In this document: positions 1 to 7,879 of the stretch, piece by piece
How the letters are laid out: every line of letters starts with the position of its first letter
Position numbering within the stretch: the stretch's first letter is position 1
NCBI GenBank assembly: GCA_018402255.1
Contig: JAGYIS010000009.1
Location: 310,001 to 374,000, forward strand
Origin: Marinobacter sp.
GTDB taxonomy: Bacteria; Pseudomonadota; Gammaproteobacteria; Pseudomonadales; Oleiphilaceae
Length of the DNA: 64,000 bases
Direction: 5' to 3'
Translations under genes and position numbers: made by a program
Notes under the pieces: generated by a model
Database searches by the model: none
What the model was told of the DNA's origin: nothing
The model's input: the letters and a program-made list of their open reading frames with translations, nothing else

Positions 1-1172
1 GTGGTCACGTTGGAATCCAGAATGGTGCTGTAGGCACGGCCGAAACCTTCCCGCAGCGCCATCCAGGCGACTTTGCCTTTGCGGGATTCTTCCCGGATGC
101 GTTCGTTGATCAGGATGTTGGCATCGACCGCCATGCCAATGGTGAGGATGATACCGGCAATGCCGGGCAGGGTCAGGGTGGCGCCGAGTATGCTGAGCAG
201 CCCCAGAACCAGGCCGATGTTGATGGCCAGGCCGGTACAGGCGATCAATCCCCAGCGGCCGTAGATGCCAAGCATGAAGGCGATCACCATTGCGGCGCCC
301 AGCAGGCCGGTGCTCACCCCCATGGCGATGGCATCGCTGCCGAGGTCCGGGCCTACGGTGCGTTCTTCTATGACCTGCAGAGGGGCGGGCAGGGCGCCGG
401 CTCTCAGCAACAGCGCGAGGTTGCTTGCCTCGGCCGTGGTGAAGGAGCCGCTGATTTCGCCGCTGCCGCCGGCGATGACGCTGCGAATGACCGGTGCAGT
501 GATGACATGGTTATCCAGAACAATGGCCAGTGGTCGGCCGATGTTCTGGCGGGTCATGTCGCCGAACAGGCGGGTGCCCTCGGAGTCGAGTTTGAAGTTG
601 ACCACCGGTTCGGTGGTGTCCTGGTTGAAGGCCATCTGGGCATCGCTGATGTGCTCGCCCTGCATGGCTACCCGCTTCTCCAGCACGTATTCCTGTTCGC
701 CGGTGGCGTCGGTTAGCCGGAGAACAGCGGAGCGCCGGCTTTCATCCGGCCTGGCAACCCAGTGGAAGGTCATCTGGGCGGTGGTGCCCAGCAGCTCCCG
801 GATATGGGCCGGGTCGGCCACGCCGGGCATCTGCACCAGGATATGATTCTTGCCCTGGCGGGTAATGCTGGGCTCCACCAGGCCGGTTTCGTCCAGGCGC
901 CTGCGTACTACTTCCAGGCTGCGTTCTACGGCATCCTTGAGGAGCAGGTCTTCGGGTTGGCCAGGGTTGTTGGCGAGCAGTTCGGTGGCGTCAACTTCCA
1001 GCAGCAGGTGCGAGCCGCCCTGCAAGTCGAGCCCGAGGGCAAGGGTGTTCTCCAGGTACCAGTCCGGGAACTTGTCGGCCACGCTGGCCGGCAACAGATT
1101 CGGCATTGCGCTCAGCAGCCCGAGCACAATCACCAGGCCATACACCATGGCCCGTGAACGTAATGATTTCAT
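1..1172 (-). CDS. secD: Protein translocase subunit SecD, short type (3' end outside window)
   Basis: Inner-membrane SecDF subunit that uses proton motive force to help complete Sec-dependent export. Translating the minus strand from ATG at 1172 gives an N-terminal membrane segment (VYGLVIVLGLLSAMPNLL), then the SecD signature LGLDLQGGSHLLLEVD by about residue 50, LLRAGALPAPLQVIEERTVG, and the transmembrane block with VDANILINERIREE. The frame is still open at base 1. E. coli SecD is 615 residues with a long P1 region before LGLDLRGG; here most of that region is absent, so this is the short SecD type. tgt and yajC, the usual upstream partners, are missing; a small secreted protein gene is 74 bp upstream instead. 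It may be a second, accessory SecD. SecF would be expected just outside the window. Confidence 0.93.
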   Translation of the reverse strand, partial: MKSLRSRAMVYGLVIVLGLLSAMPNLLPASVADKFPDWYLENTLALGLDLQGGSHLLLEVDATELLANNPGQPEDLLLKDAVERSLEVVRRRLDETGLVEPSITRQGKNHILVQMPGVADPAHIRELLGTTAQMTFHWVARPDESRRSAVLRLTDATGEQEYVLEKRVAMQGEHISDAQMAFNQDTTEPVVNFKLDSEGTRLFGDMTRQNIGRPLAIVLDNHVITAPVIRSVIAGGSGEISGSFTTAEASNLALLLRAGALPAPLQVIEERTVGPDLGSDAIAMGVSTGLLGAAMVIAFMLGIYGRWGLIACTGLAINIGLVLGLLSILGATLTLPGIAGIILTIGMAVDANILINERIREESRKGKVAWMALREGFGRAYSTILDSNVT

Positions 1173-1246
1173 CGGTAATCCTTGATAAACAGGGTCGCGT
1201 CCAGACGGGCGTTATCGCCGGTCTGCGTGATGTTCTGTGCAGGGGA

Positions 1247-1624
1247 TTACGCGATGGGCGGTGCCCGCAGGGGCGGCGTGGTGAAATCAGCGAGGGACGC
1301 TGCTCGCTCGGTGCGGTGATCGGCTGCCGGTACCGCAGAGCGGGACTGCGACCAGAGCACAGCGCCAAGAAGCCGGGCCAGGTGCTCCGGGGTGTCGATA
1401 AGGGGCTCGTCTTCCGCTGAGCCGGTTTCTGCCACCGCCAACGCCGGGTTGTGGCTGGCAACCACCAGATGGTCCAGGTGATTGATAACAACCTTGCCTG
1501 CCGGGCTCGGTTGGGCGTGCGCTTGGGTGATCGAACACAGAAGAACCAGCGCAAACACCGCCACGGCAAAGCAGGACGCCATCTGGCGCCAGGGCGTTAA
1601 CTGCGTTGCAAGGTTTCTGTTCAT
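1247..1624 (-). CDS. Small secreted or membrane-anchored protein of unknown function
   Basis: About 125 residues from ATG 1624. The ORF track extends 18 codons further upstream, but that part looks like leader and this ATG follows a GGGA-type ribosome site. The N-terminus holds a hydrophobic stretch (SCFAVAVFALVLLCS) ending in AHAQP, which fits a signal peptide. The remainder is polar, Ala-rich and without recognised catalytic motifs; it ends in a Pro-rich tail (TTPPLRAPPIA). It lies 74 bp upstream of secD on the same strand, so co-transcription is possible. I do not recognise the family. Confidence 0.55.
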   Translation of the reverse strand: MNRNLATQLTPWRQMASCFAVAVFALVLLCSITQAHAQPSPAGKVVINHLDHLVVASHNPALAVAETGSAEDEPLIDTPEHLARLLGAVLWSQSRSAVPAADHRTERAASLADFTTPPLRAPPIA

Positions 1625-1681
1625 GGAAATGTTCCCGGGAGGTTTCTGCATTATTGGGGCGGTGTCTCCGGGATTCAAGTT

Positions 1682-1843
1682 GGGGTCAGACCCCAGTTAC
1701 AAAGATGGCGAGGCAGGTTGGAGAATGGCGCTGGCAGAAGGGTGGGGTCGTACCCCCGCTTGGGGTACGACCCCTTTGTAGCCTGCTGGCGGATCAGACC
1801 CCGGTACATTTGGTGAGGGGAAATCTGTCGGGGGTCTGACCCC
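1682..1843. repeat. Cluster of GGGTCTGACCC-type intergenic palindromes (REP-like)
   Basis: Four related palindromic units lie between the small secreted protein gene and the PLP enzyme gene: GGGGTCAGACCCC at 1682, GGGGTCGTACCCC at 1744 paired with its exact reverse complement GGGGTACGACCCC at 1762, GATCAGACCCC near 1792, and GGGGTCTGACCCC at 1831. The last two frame an ACATTT/AAAT inner stem like the element at 3045-3097. The right end of the second unit, CCCCTTTGTAGCC, recurs near 6890. REP-like extragenic elements are the best explanation. Confidence 0.75.
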
Positions 1844-1846
1844 GAA

Positions 1847-3019
1847 TCAGGACAGAGCCTGATTTAGGTCGGCGATCAGGTCTTCGGCGTCTTCCAGGCC
1901 GACGGACAGGCGCAGCATGCCGTCGCCGATGCCGCGTTTGACGCGTTCTTCCCGGCTCAGGCCATGATGGCTGGTGGCGCTGGGTTGGCTGACCAGGCTT
2001 TCTACGCCACCCAGACTGGTGGCGAGAAGGAAGATTTTCAGGGAATCTGCCACCTTTTCGGCTGCTTGCTGTCCACCTTCCACTTCAATACTGAGCATGC
2101 CGCCAAAACCGGTCATTTGCTGTCTGGCCAGTTCATGGCCCTCGAACGATGGCAGGCCGGGGTAGTGGACTTTGCTGACTTTCGGGTGCTGCTCCATGGC
2201 CCGGGCTACGGCCATGGCATTTTCATTATGCTGGCGGATTCGTACCGGCAGGGTGCGCAGACTGCGGGAGAGCAAAGCGGCGGTTTCCGGGGCGATCAGC
2301 TGGCCCAGATTTTTGCGCCAGGCGGCAACCGGTTTGGCCAGGCTGGCAGATGTCATCAGTGCCCCGGCGGTGATGTCGCTGTGGCCGCTCAGATATTTGG
2401 TCGCGCTGTGAAGCACCAGATCTGCACCCAGGTCCAGAGGCTTCTGATTGATAGGGCTGGCGAAGGTGTTGTCCACCGCTACCAGGGCCTCATGCTCATG
2501 AGCGGTTTTGGCCAGATCGCGAATGTCGAGAATGGCCATGTTCGGATTCGCCGGGGTCTCAAAATAGACCAGCTTGCCTGGTTCGGCCAGGTGCGCAGCC
2601 AGTTGGCTCTGCTCCTCACGGAACAGGAAAATCACCGGAATACCCAGCGCCATGCAGTGACTTTTCAGCAACTCCTGAGTGCCACCATACAAATCACCCA
2701 CGCAGACAATGCCTTTGCGGCCATGGGCCAGCATTGTCGCGGATATCGCAGCCATGCCAGAGCCAAATGCCAAGGCTGCCTCTGCCTGCTCCAGCCCCGC
2801 CAAACCGAGTTCCAGCTCTTTGATGGTGGGATTGGTGCCCCAGCGAGTGTACAGATTGCCCTCGGTGCGACCCTCGATCACATCCAGCAACGCCGCGGTA
2901 TTCTCGAACCGGTAAGTGGTGGTGTTGTAAACCGGTGAGTAGGGACTGCCGAACGCATCCTTGTGGCGGCGGTTGTGAATGATGCGTGTTGCCGGTCCGT
3001 GATCGTCTGGCTTGCTCAT
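1847..3019 (-). CDS. Cystathionine gamma-synthase/beta-lyase family PLP-dependent enzyme
   Basis: Cytosolic PLP enzyme of the Cys/Met metabolism family (MetB/MetC/MetZ/methionine gamma-lyase). About 390 residues, normal for the family. The PLP lysine is in SATKYLSGHSD; YTRWGTNPT, GSGMAAISA and DLYGGTQ are cofactor-site motifs, and VDNTFASP carries the conserved Asp. I prefer ATG 3019 (MSKPDDHGPATRIIHN), preceded by AGGAAAG; the longer ORF-track start reads into the upstream repeat (MSSGLTPDTK comes from GGGTCTGACCCC). Sequence alone does not separate gamma-synthase from gamma-lyase or sulfhydrylase activity, so no symbol is given. REP-like elements flank both ends. Confidence 0.9.
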   Translation of the reverse strand: MSKPDDHGPATRIIHNRRHKDAFGSPYSPVYNTTTYRFENTAALLDVIEGRTEGNLYTRWGTNPTIKELELGLAGLEQAEAALAFGSGMAAISATMLAHGRKGIVCVGDLYGGTQELLKSHCMALGIPVIFLFREEQSQLAAHLAEPGKLVYFETPANPNMAILDIRDLAKTAHEHEALVAVDNTFASPINQKPLDLGADLVLHSATKYLSGHSDITAGALMTSASLAKPVAAWRKNLGQLIAPETAALLSRSLRTLPVRIRQHNENAMAVARAMEQHPKVSKVHYPGLPSFEGHELARQQMTGFGGMLSIEVEGGQQAAEKVADSLKIFLLATSLGGVESLVSQPSATSHHGLSREERVKRGIGDGMLRLSVGLEDAEDLIADLNQALS

Positions 3020-3044
3020 GAGCTTTCCTGCTTGCTTTGTATCG

Positions 3045-3097
3045 GGGGTCAGACCCGATGACATTTGGAGGCTTGAAATGTATTCGGGTCTGACCCC
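3045..3097. repeat. REP-like long hairpin
   Basis: A nearly perfect inverted repeat with arms of about 21 bp: GGGTCAGACCCGATGACATTT against AAATGTATTCGGGTCTGACCC, with a short GGAGGCTTG loop. It fills the gap between rnk and the PLP enzyme gene. It belongs to the same family as 1682-1843, 6756-6964 and 60438-60465. Confidence 0.8.
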
Positions 3098-3102
3098 GCC
3101 TT

Positions 3103-3489
3103 TTAGGCTTTGCGGGTAACGCTGACCACTTTAAGGTGAATCGGTTTGCGGCCTTTCATTGGCCATTCGATGCTGTCACCAATGCTCAGGCCCAGCATGG
3201 CGGCACCGGCCGGCGCCAGGATTGATACTTTGTGGTCGGCATCGCCCACTTCGTGTGGATACACCAGCATCATTTCGTGTTCTTTGCCGGCGTCTTCGTC
3301 GACAAAGCGCACCATGGAGTTCATGGTGACGACGCCCTCGGGCATGTCTGCCAGTGGTATGAGGTCAGCGCGGCTTAGTTCGTCTTCAAGGCCATCGGCC
3401 ACGTCGGATTTGCCAGCCATACGCTCAAGCAGGGTGCTCAGGCGGTTGTAGTCTTCTTCGGCAACGGTAATAGCGGGTAATTCAGACAT
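3103..3489 (-). CDS. rnk: Regulator of nucleoside diphosphate kinase (Rnk)
   Basis: 128 residues, close to the usual Rnk size. Rnk resembles the GreA/GreB C-terminal domain and binds RNA polymerase. The C-terminal FKBP-like domain is evident in VYPHEVGDADHKVSILAPAGAAMLGLSIGDSIEWP, the usual GreA-family ending. The N-terminal half is a short helical region without the long Gre coiled coil. It stands alone between the REP-like hairpin and a gap of about 290 bp before znuA. Confidence 0.9.
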   Translation of the reverse strand: MSELPAITVAEEDYNRLSTLLERMAGKSDVADGLEDELSRADLIPLADMPEGVVTMNSMVRFVDEDAGKEHEMMLVYPHEVGDADHKVSILAPAGAAMLGLSIGDSIEWPMKGRKPIHLKVVSVTRKA

Positions 3490-3779
3490 AGTAATCTCCG
3501 GGAAAATAGATGTCGTGATTTCAGTAAGCGCTGAATCCGGGAAGGTGCTAGAGAGGATTCAGCGAGATCAGAGACGGATAGAAGCCCTGCCGGTGTTCTC
3601 AAGAGAAGACCGCAGTGCCGGAAGGGATGTGTGAGTGCTGGTATTCGGGCTGTTCACGATGAATTCATCACACGGAATTAGACAGTAAACTGAAATCTAC
3701 CCGCTGTGTCTGAAAAGAGCAACGTGCAATTGAGGCCCGGCCGGTTTCTACGGATGGCCGGGCCTTGAGGCAGGAAGGG
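3490..3779. other. Non-coding gap between rnk and znuA
   Basis: About 290 bp with no credible ORF. The only structure seen is the GC-rich inverted repeat at 3733-3765 near the end of znuA. Confidence 0.5.
3733..3765. terminator. GC-rich inverted repeat downstream of znuA
   Basis: Perfect 10-bp arms AGGCCCGGCC and GGCCGGGCCT around a 13-nt loop, just past the znuA stop. No clear T tract follows on the minus strand, so intrinsic termination is only possible. Confidence 0.45.
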
Positions 3780-4784
3780 TTACCTGGGCAGGCAGCTGGC
3801 GACTGCGTCTGCGATGCTGTTCTGGAAATTGATGTAGCCGTCGGCATTGCTTTCAATGTCGGTTGCCAGCGGGTCCCAGGTACTGAAGGTGATGTCCAGG
3901 CCTGCGGTAATCGAACGCCACCATTGGCGGTCAAACTGAGGCTCTGTGAGCAGGCAGGGCTGGTTGGCTTGCTGCAACCGGTTTTGCACTTCGGCAATGT
4001 GGCGTGCCCCGGGTGACAGTTCCGGGTTTAACGTCAGCACGCCGTCCAGGGTCAGGCCATAGTGGTCGGCAAAACGGCTGAAGGCGTCATGGTAGGTGAA
4101 CAAGCTGATGTTTTGGGCGGGCGCAAGGCGCTTGCGAATGTCCTGTTCTGTCGAGGCCAGGGTCTTTTCAAAATGAGCGAGGTTGGCGTCAAGTTGTTCC
4201 GGGTTGACACCTTCCAGTGTGGACAGGCGGGCGTGAATTTGTCTCGCCATGTCCAGAGCGAGAGCCGGATCTATCCAGATATGGGGATCTTCACCGTCAC
4301 CATGATCATGGGCGTGGACATCTCCGTGACCTGAGTGATCCTCATGATGGTCTTCGTGTTCGTCATGGTGTTCTTTGTGGTCATGATGGCCATGGTCGCT
4401 GTGATGATCCTGGTGATCGTCTCTGTGGTCATGCTCGTTATGCTCGGAATCATGACCTTCCTCCGGAGCGTCCAAAAATGCCACGGACCGGGCGTTGAAC
4501 TCCCGACCGCTCAGCAGTCGGTTGAGGAAGGTTTCCATCTCTGGTCCTACCCAGAAAATCACATCTGCCTGCTCCAGAGCCCGCCGTTGGGAGGGTTTCA
4601 TGGTGTAGCTGTGGGGGCTTGAGCCCGCAGGCACCAGAGTCGAGACCTTGGCTTCATCGCCGGCGACCGCCTTGACGATCAGCTCCAGCGGCTTTATCGA
4701 GGTGACAATATTGGCGGCTGAAACGGGGGCAGCCGCTATCAGGGTGCTGAGGCCCAGGGCGAGGTAACCGGATTTTGCTTGCAT
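3780..4784 (-). CDS. znuA: Zinc ABC transporter substrate-binding protein ZnuA
   Basis: Periplasmic zinc-binding component of the ZnuABC high-affinity uptake system, 334 residues. A signal peptide (YLALGLSTLIAAAPVSA) is followed by the cluster 9 binding-protein fold with metal-ligand histidines in SSPHSYTMKPSQ and FTYHDAFSRF. From about residue 110 to 165 there is a very His/Asp/Glu-rich loop (repeated HDH, EDHHEDH), typical of zinc-specific members. A Zur-box-like palindrome lies 28 bp upstream. zur, znuC and znuB, normally divergent from or next to znuA, are not here; gltX is the divergent neighbour. Confidence 0.95.
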   Translation of the reverse strand: MQAKSGYLALGLSTLIAAAPVSAANIVTSIKPLELIVKAVAGDEAKVSTLVPAGSSPHSYTMKPSQRRALEQADVIFWVGPEMETFLNRLLSGREFNARSVAFLDAPEEGHDSEHNEHDHRDDHQDHHSDHGHHDHKEHHDEHEDHHEDHSGHGDVHAHDHGDGEDPHIWIDPALALDMARQIHARLSTLEGVNPEQLDANLAHFEKTLASTEQDIRKRLAPAQNISLFTYHDAFSRFADHYGLTLDGVLTLNPELSPGARHIAEVQNRLQQANQPCLLTEPQFDRQWWRSITAGLDITFSTWDPLATDIESNADGYINFQNSIADAVASCLPR

Positions 4785-4812
4785 GATGGCGAAGGGTCCT
4801 GATGGAGTAATC

Positions 4813-4835
4813 GAAACGTTATAATATTACATATC
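4813..4835. promoter_or_regulatory. Candidate Zur box upstream of znuA
   Basis: GAAACGTTATAATATTACATATC matches the gammaproteobacterial Zur consensus (GAAATGTTATANTATAACATTTC, from memory) at most positions and has dyad symmetry. Its position in the znuA leader, 28 bp before the ATG, suits repression by zinc-loaded Zur. Confidence 0.8.
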
Positions 4836-4929
4836 TAGTGCGGCGTGCAAAACCCAATCATGCGAAAACATTGTATGGCCGTTATAATGCCGCTTTTATT
4901 CACTGGCCACATATCTTCAGGATGGTTTC

Positions 4930-6411
4930 ATGACTGTACGCACCCGAATCGCTCCGTCGCCCACTGGCGACCCACACGTTGGCACCGCCTACGTGGCCTT
5001 GTTCAATCTGTGCTTTGCGCGCCAGCACGGTGGCCAGTTTGTTCTGCGCATTGAAGACACCGACCAGGCCCGCAGCACGGCGGAATCGGAACAGGATATC
5101 CTCAAGGCGCTACGCTGGCTGGGTCTGAACTGGGATGAAGGCCCTGACGTGGGTGGCCCGCACGGCCCGTATCGCCAGTCTGAGCGTAAGCACATGTACG
5201 GCCAGTATGCCGAAGATCTGGTCACTGCTGGCCACGCTTTTTACTGCTTCCGCACCCCGGAAGAGTTGGACGCCATCCGCGAAGAGCGTAAGGCGCAGGG
5301 CCTGAACCCGGGCATAAAAGGTGATCTGGAACTGACCCAGGAAGAAGTAAAGCGCCGCCTGGACGCGGGCGATCCTTATGTCATCCGCATGAAAGTGCCC
5401 GATGAAGGTGTATGCGAGATTCAGGACATGCTGCGTGGCACGATCGAGATTGACTGGGCTCAGGTGGATTGCCAGATTCTGCTGAAATCCGATGGCATGC
5501 CGACCTATCACCTGGCTAACGTGGTGGATGACCACCTGATGGAGATTACCCACGTGCTGCGGGGCGAGGAGTGGATCAACTCCGCGCCCAAGCATAAGCT
5601 GCTGTATCAGTACTTCGGCTGGGATATGCCGGAGCTGTGCCACTTGCCGCTGCTGCGGAATCCCGACAAGAGCAAGCTTTCGAAGCGCAAAAATCCGACC
5701 AGCATCAACTTCTATGAGCGTATGGGCTTTTTGCCGGAAGCGGTCACCAATTACCTCGGTCGGATGGGCTGGTCCATGCCGGATGAGCGCGAGAAGTTTA
5801 CTCTGGATGAGATGATCGAGAACTTCGACATCCAGCGGGTATCACTCGGCGGCCCGGTGTTTGATGTGGAGAAGCTGCGCTGGCTGAATGGTCAGTGGAT
5901 TCGTGACGAGCTGAGCGATGAGCAGTTTATGGCGCGGATGCACCAGTGGTGGTTCAATCGTGACGATCTGCAAGCGCTGGTGCCGCACATCAAGGGTCGG
6001 GCAGAGGTGTTCTCTGACGTGGCGCCGATGGCGCAATTCATGTTCAGCGGCATGTTGAGTCTGAAGCCGGAAGACTTCACCCATAACAAGCTGGATGAAG
6101 CCCAGGTTCGCCGGGTGTTGCAGTTCACTCTGTGGAAACTGGAAGCTCAGCGCCACTGGAGCAAGGACACCATCTTCGCCGACATCAAGGCCCTGGCCAA
6201 AGCGATGGATCTGAAGATGGGGGATTTCATGTTCTCGATCTTTGTGGCCATCGCCGGTACACCCAACTCCTGGTCAGTAATGGACTCCATGGCGCTGTTG
6301 GGGCCGGACATGACCCGCGCCCGTTTACGCAGCGCGCTGGAAGTGATGGGTGGGTTTTCGAAGAAAGAAACCAAGAAAGTGGAGAAGGAATACGCGGCTC
6401 TGGATATTTAA
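4930..6411 (+). CDS. gltX: Glutamate--tRNA ligase
   Basis: Class I aminoacyl-tRNA synthetase charging tRNA-Glu, 493 residues as for canonical GltX. The HIGH-type motif is in [15 protein letters not shown] near the N-terminus and the KMSKS equivalent is KLSKRKNP near residue 250. The ATG at 4930 is preceded by AGG in CTTCAGGATGG, and a TATAAT box lies at 4883-4888. A tRNA-Ala and its own substrate tRNA-Glu follow directly, an arrangement also known in pseudomonads. Divergent from znuA. Confidence 0.97.
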   Translation: MTVRTRIAPSPTGDPHVGTAYVALFNLCFARQHGGQFVLRIEDTDQARSTAESEQDILKALRWLGLNWDEGPDVGGPHGPYRQSERKHMYGQYAEDLVTAGHAFYCFRTPEELDAIREERKAQGLNPGIKGDLELTQEEVKRRLDAGDPYVIRMKVPDEGVCEIQDMLRGTIEIDWAQVDCQILLKSDGMPTYHLANVVDDHLMEITHVLRGEEWINSAPKHKLLYQYFGWDMPELCHLPLLRNPDKSKLSKRKNPTSINFYERMGFLPEAVTNYLGRMGWSMPDEREKFTLDEMIENFDIQRVSLGGPVFDVEKLRWLNGQWIRDELSDEQFMARMHQWWFNRDDLQALVPHIKGRAEVFSDVAPMAQFMFSGMLSLKPEDFTHNKLDEAQVRRVLQFTLWKLEAQRHWSKDTIFADIKALAKAMDLKMGDFMFSIFVAIAGTPNSWSVMDSMALLGPDMTRARLRSALEVMGGFSKKETKKVEKEYAALDI

Positions 6412-6485
6412 TAAACGGTTTGATGGTTAATTGAGCGGTGCGAACAGGGATGTTCAAAAAACTTTAAAAAAAGCGGGCGCAAGTG

Positions 6486-6514
6486 TTGACGCCCCAAGGG
6501 CGGATCCTTAATAT
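6486..6514 (+). promoter_or_regulatory. Promoter of the tRNA-Ala/tRNA-Glu unit
   Basis: TTGACG (6486-6491), 17-bp spacer, TAATAT (6509-6514), ending 12 bp before tRNA-Ala. An A-rich tract (AAAAAACTTTAAAAAAA) lies just upstream, as in UP elements of stable-RNA promoters. The same hexamers and spacing occur before the tRNA-Pro block at 61513. Confidence 0.8.
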
Positions 6515-6526
6515 ACGCATCCGTTG

Positions 6527-6602
6527 GGGGCCATAGCTCAGCTGGGAGAGCGCAACACTGGCAGTGTTGAGGTCAGCGGTTCGATCCCGCTTGGCTCCAC
6601 CA
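6527..6602 (+). tRNA. tRNA-Ala (anticodon GGC)
   Basis: 76-nt cloverleaf with CCA encoded. The acceptor GGGGCCA pairs with TGGCTCC (one G-U). The anticodon arm is CAACA-CTGGCAG-TGTTG, giving GGC, and the T loop TTCGATC is present. Confidence 0.97.
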
Positions 6603-6609
6603 ATTTCTA

Positions 6610-6685
6610 GTCCCCTTCGTCTAGTGGCCTAGGACTCCGCCCTTTCACGGCGGCAACAGGGGTTCGAACCCCCTAGGGGACGCCA
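6610..6685 (+). tRNA. tRNA-Glu (anticodon TTC)
   Basis: 76-nt cloverleaf with CCA encoded. The acceptor GTCCCCT pairs with AGGGGAC. The anticodon arm is CCGCC-CTTTCAC-GGCGG, giving TTC. It is 7 nt after tRNA-Ala and shares its promoter and terminator. Confidence 0.97.
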
Positions 6686-6721
6686 ATACGGCTTGACGGT
6701 TTAGTCCACCGGATAGCCATC

Positions 6722-6749
6722 AAAAAAACCGCCTTCGGGCGGTTTTTTT
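6722..6749 (+). terminator. Rho-independent terminator after tRNA-Glu
   Basis: AAAAAAACCGCC-TTCG-GGCGGTTTTTTT: a strong stem with a UUCG-type loop and a seven-T tail. Confidence 0.93.
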
Positions 6750-6755
6750 GTGTCA

Positions 6756-6964
6756 GGGTCTGTCCCAGGGGTCTGTCCCCGAACGGGGACTTACCCACTT
6801 TTGCCCGTCTATTGCACCACACCAGAGCCCATGGGATTTTCAGAGATCGGCGCCAGCAGAAGGTTGGGGTCAGTCCCTTAGGGACAGACCCCTTTGTAGC
6901 CTTCCGATTTTGTGCCATAAAAAGGGTCAGTCCCCATGCGGGGACAGACCCCTGGGTCAGACCC
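6756..6964. repeat. REP-like palindrome cluster
   Basis: A tandem set of GGGTCTGTCCC variants: GGGTCTGTCCC at 6756, GGGGTCTGTCCCC at 6768, GGGGTCAGTCCC paired with GGGACAGACCCC at 6866-6892, GGGTCAGTCCCC paired with GGGGACAGACCC around 6924-6952, and GGGTCAGACCC at 6954-6964. The block GGCGCCAGCAGAAGGTT plus the ending CCCCTTTGTAGCC matches the cluster at 1682-1843 with small differences. The last unit overlaps the 3' end of the QueD-like gene. Confidence 0.75.
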
Positions 6965-7811
6965 GTTTAGCAATCGCGCCCTTACCAACCCCCTCATAAG
7001 CCTTCACCCGAATCTCATCCTCCGGAAACTCTGTCTTGAGCTCGTCAGCAATATGAGCGGCAATCAGCTCCACGGTGGTGTCGGTGTTAAGCATATACAC
7101 GCGGTTTTCGGGCAGGGTCAGGCCAAACTCACCCTGGTTGGCTTCGTATTCGAAGCTGATGTAGGCAACACCGTCTTCACCGACATAACGACGGACGACG
7201 TCTTCTTCAGTACCCACGTAGATGTCCTGCCACAGTTTGGCCCAGCGGTGCTCGAGCTCGTAATCCCGGTGGCCATTACGGTCGATGCGGATTGGCGATC
7301 TGTGGCCGTGGGCAATGCGCTGGCAGTTGCCCAGGTGTTTTTTCAGGCCGTGTACGTAGTGGTAATAAGCGCCTTCGATCACATCTTCCCGAAGGTTGAT
7401 TTCTACCGAGGTGACGTTACCGGGGAGCACGGTCTTGAGTTCTTTTTCCAACAGGGCCGCGACGGCGGAGGGCACCACCCGGTCTGCCGATAGCCAGACC
7501 ACCGCTTCATCCGGCGAACGATGCTCAATGCGACCGCCACCGGTCAGATCCCAAACAAAGGTGTCTGGCGTTGCTTCGTCCCAGTTCAGGCCCTGATAGC
7601 CGCGCGGTATCACCAGTCGGTGATCTACACGCTCGTCGATCACCCGCTTGATGGTGCGTTTCACCAGGCTGAAATCAAATACCATACCCTGGTCATCCAG
7701 ATCGCCCCCCAGCACCACGTCGGTAATCCAGCTTTCACCGACAAGGCCCCGGGTAGGGTCCAGATAGGCGAAGTCAATCACGGTGAGGTTGTCGACAAAG
7801 AGCTGATTCAT
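6957..7811 (-). CDS. 6-pyruvoyl-tetrahydropterin synthase/QueD-like protein (double-length)
   Basis: Member of the 6-carboxytetrahydropterin/6-pyruvoyl tetrahydropterin synthase family, probably a pterin or 7-deazaguanine pathway enzyme. About 284 residues from ATG 7811 (MNQLFVDNL), roughly twice the length of QueD. The N-terminal half has GMVFDFSLVKRTI and the DHRLVIP motif of the family; the C-terminal half has a CQRIAHGHRS zinc/catalytic motif, then DTTVELIAAHIADEL and a KAYEGVGKGA ending. The last codons and the TGA stop (AAA CGG GTC TGA) lie inside a REP-like palindrome. The exact substrate cannot be told from sequence. Confidence 0.8.
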   Translation of the reverse strand: MNQLFVDNLTVIDFAYLDPTRGLVGESWITDVVLGGDLDDQGMVFDFSLVKRTIKRVIDERVDHRLVIPRGYQGLNWDEATPDTFVWDLTGGGRIEHRSPDEAVVWLSADRVVPSAVAALLEKELKTVLPGNVTSVEINLREDVIEGAYYHYVHGLKKHLGNCQRIAHGHRSPIRIDRNGHRDYELEHRWAKLWQDIYVGTEEDVVRRYVGEDGVAYISFEYEANQGEFGLTLPENRVYMLNTDTTVELIAAHIADELKTEFPEDEIRVKAYEGVGKGAIAKRV

Positions 7812-7879
7812 GAAGGGTCCGGCTGATGTGGTTGCATGATGGCGGAATTCTAGCAAAAATCGCGTGATTCAGCAGTTTA

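Noticed and set aside
1682-1843. Repeats considered as a CRISPR array
   Set aside because: Units are palindromes of 11-13 bp with irregular gaps and varying cores; there are no uniform spacers and no cas genes.
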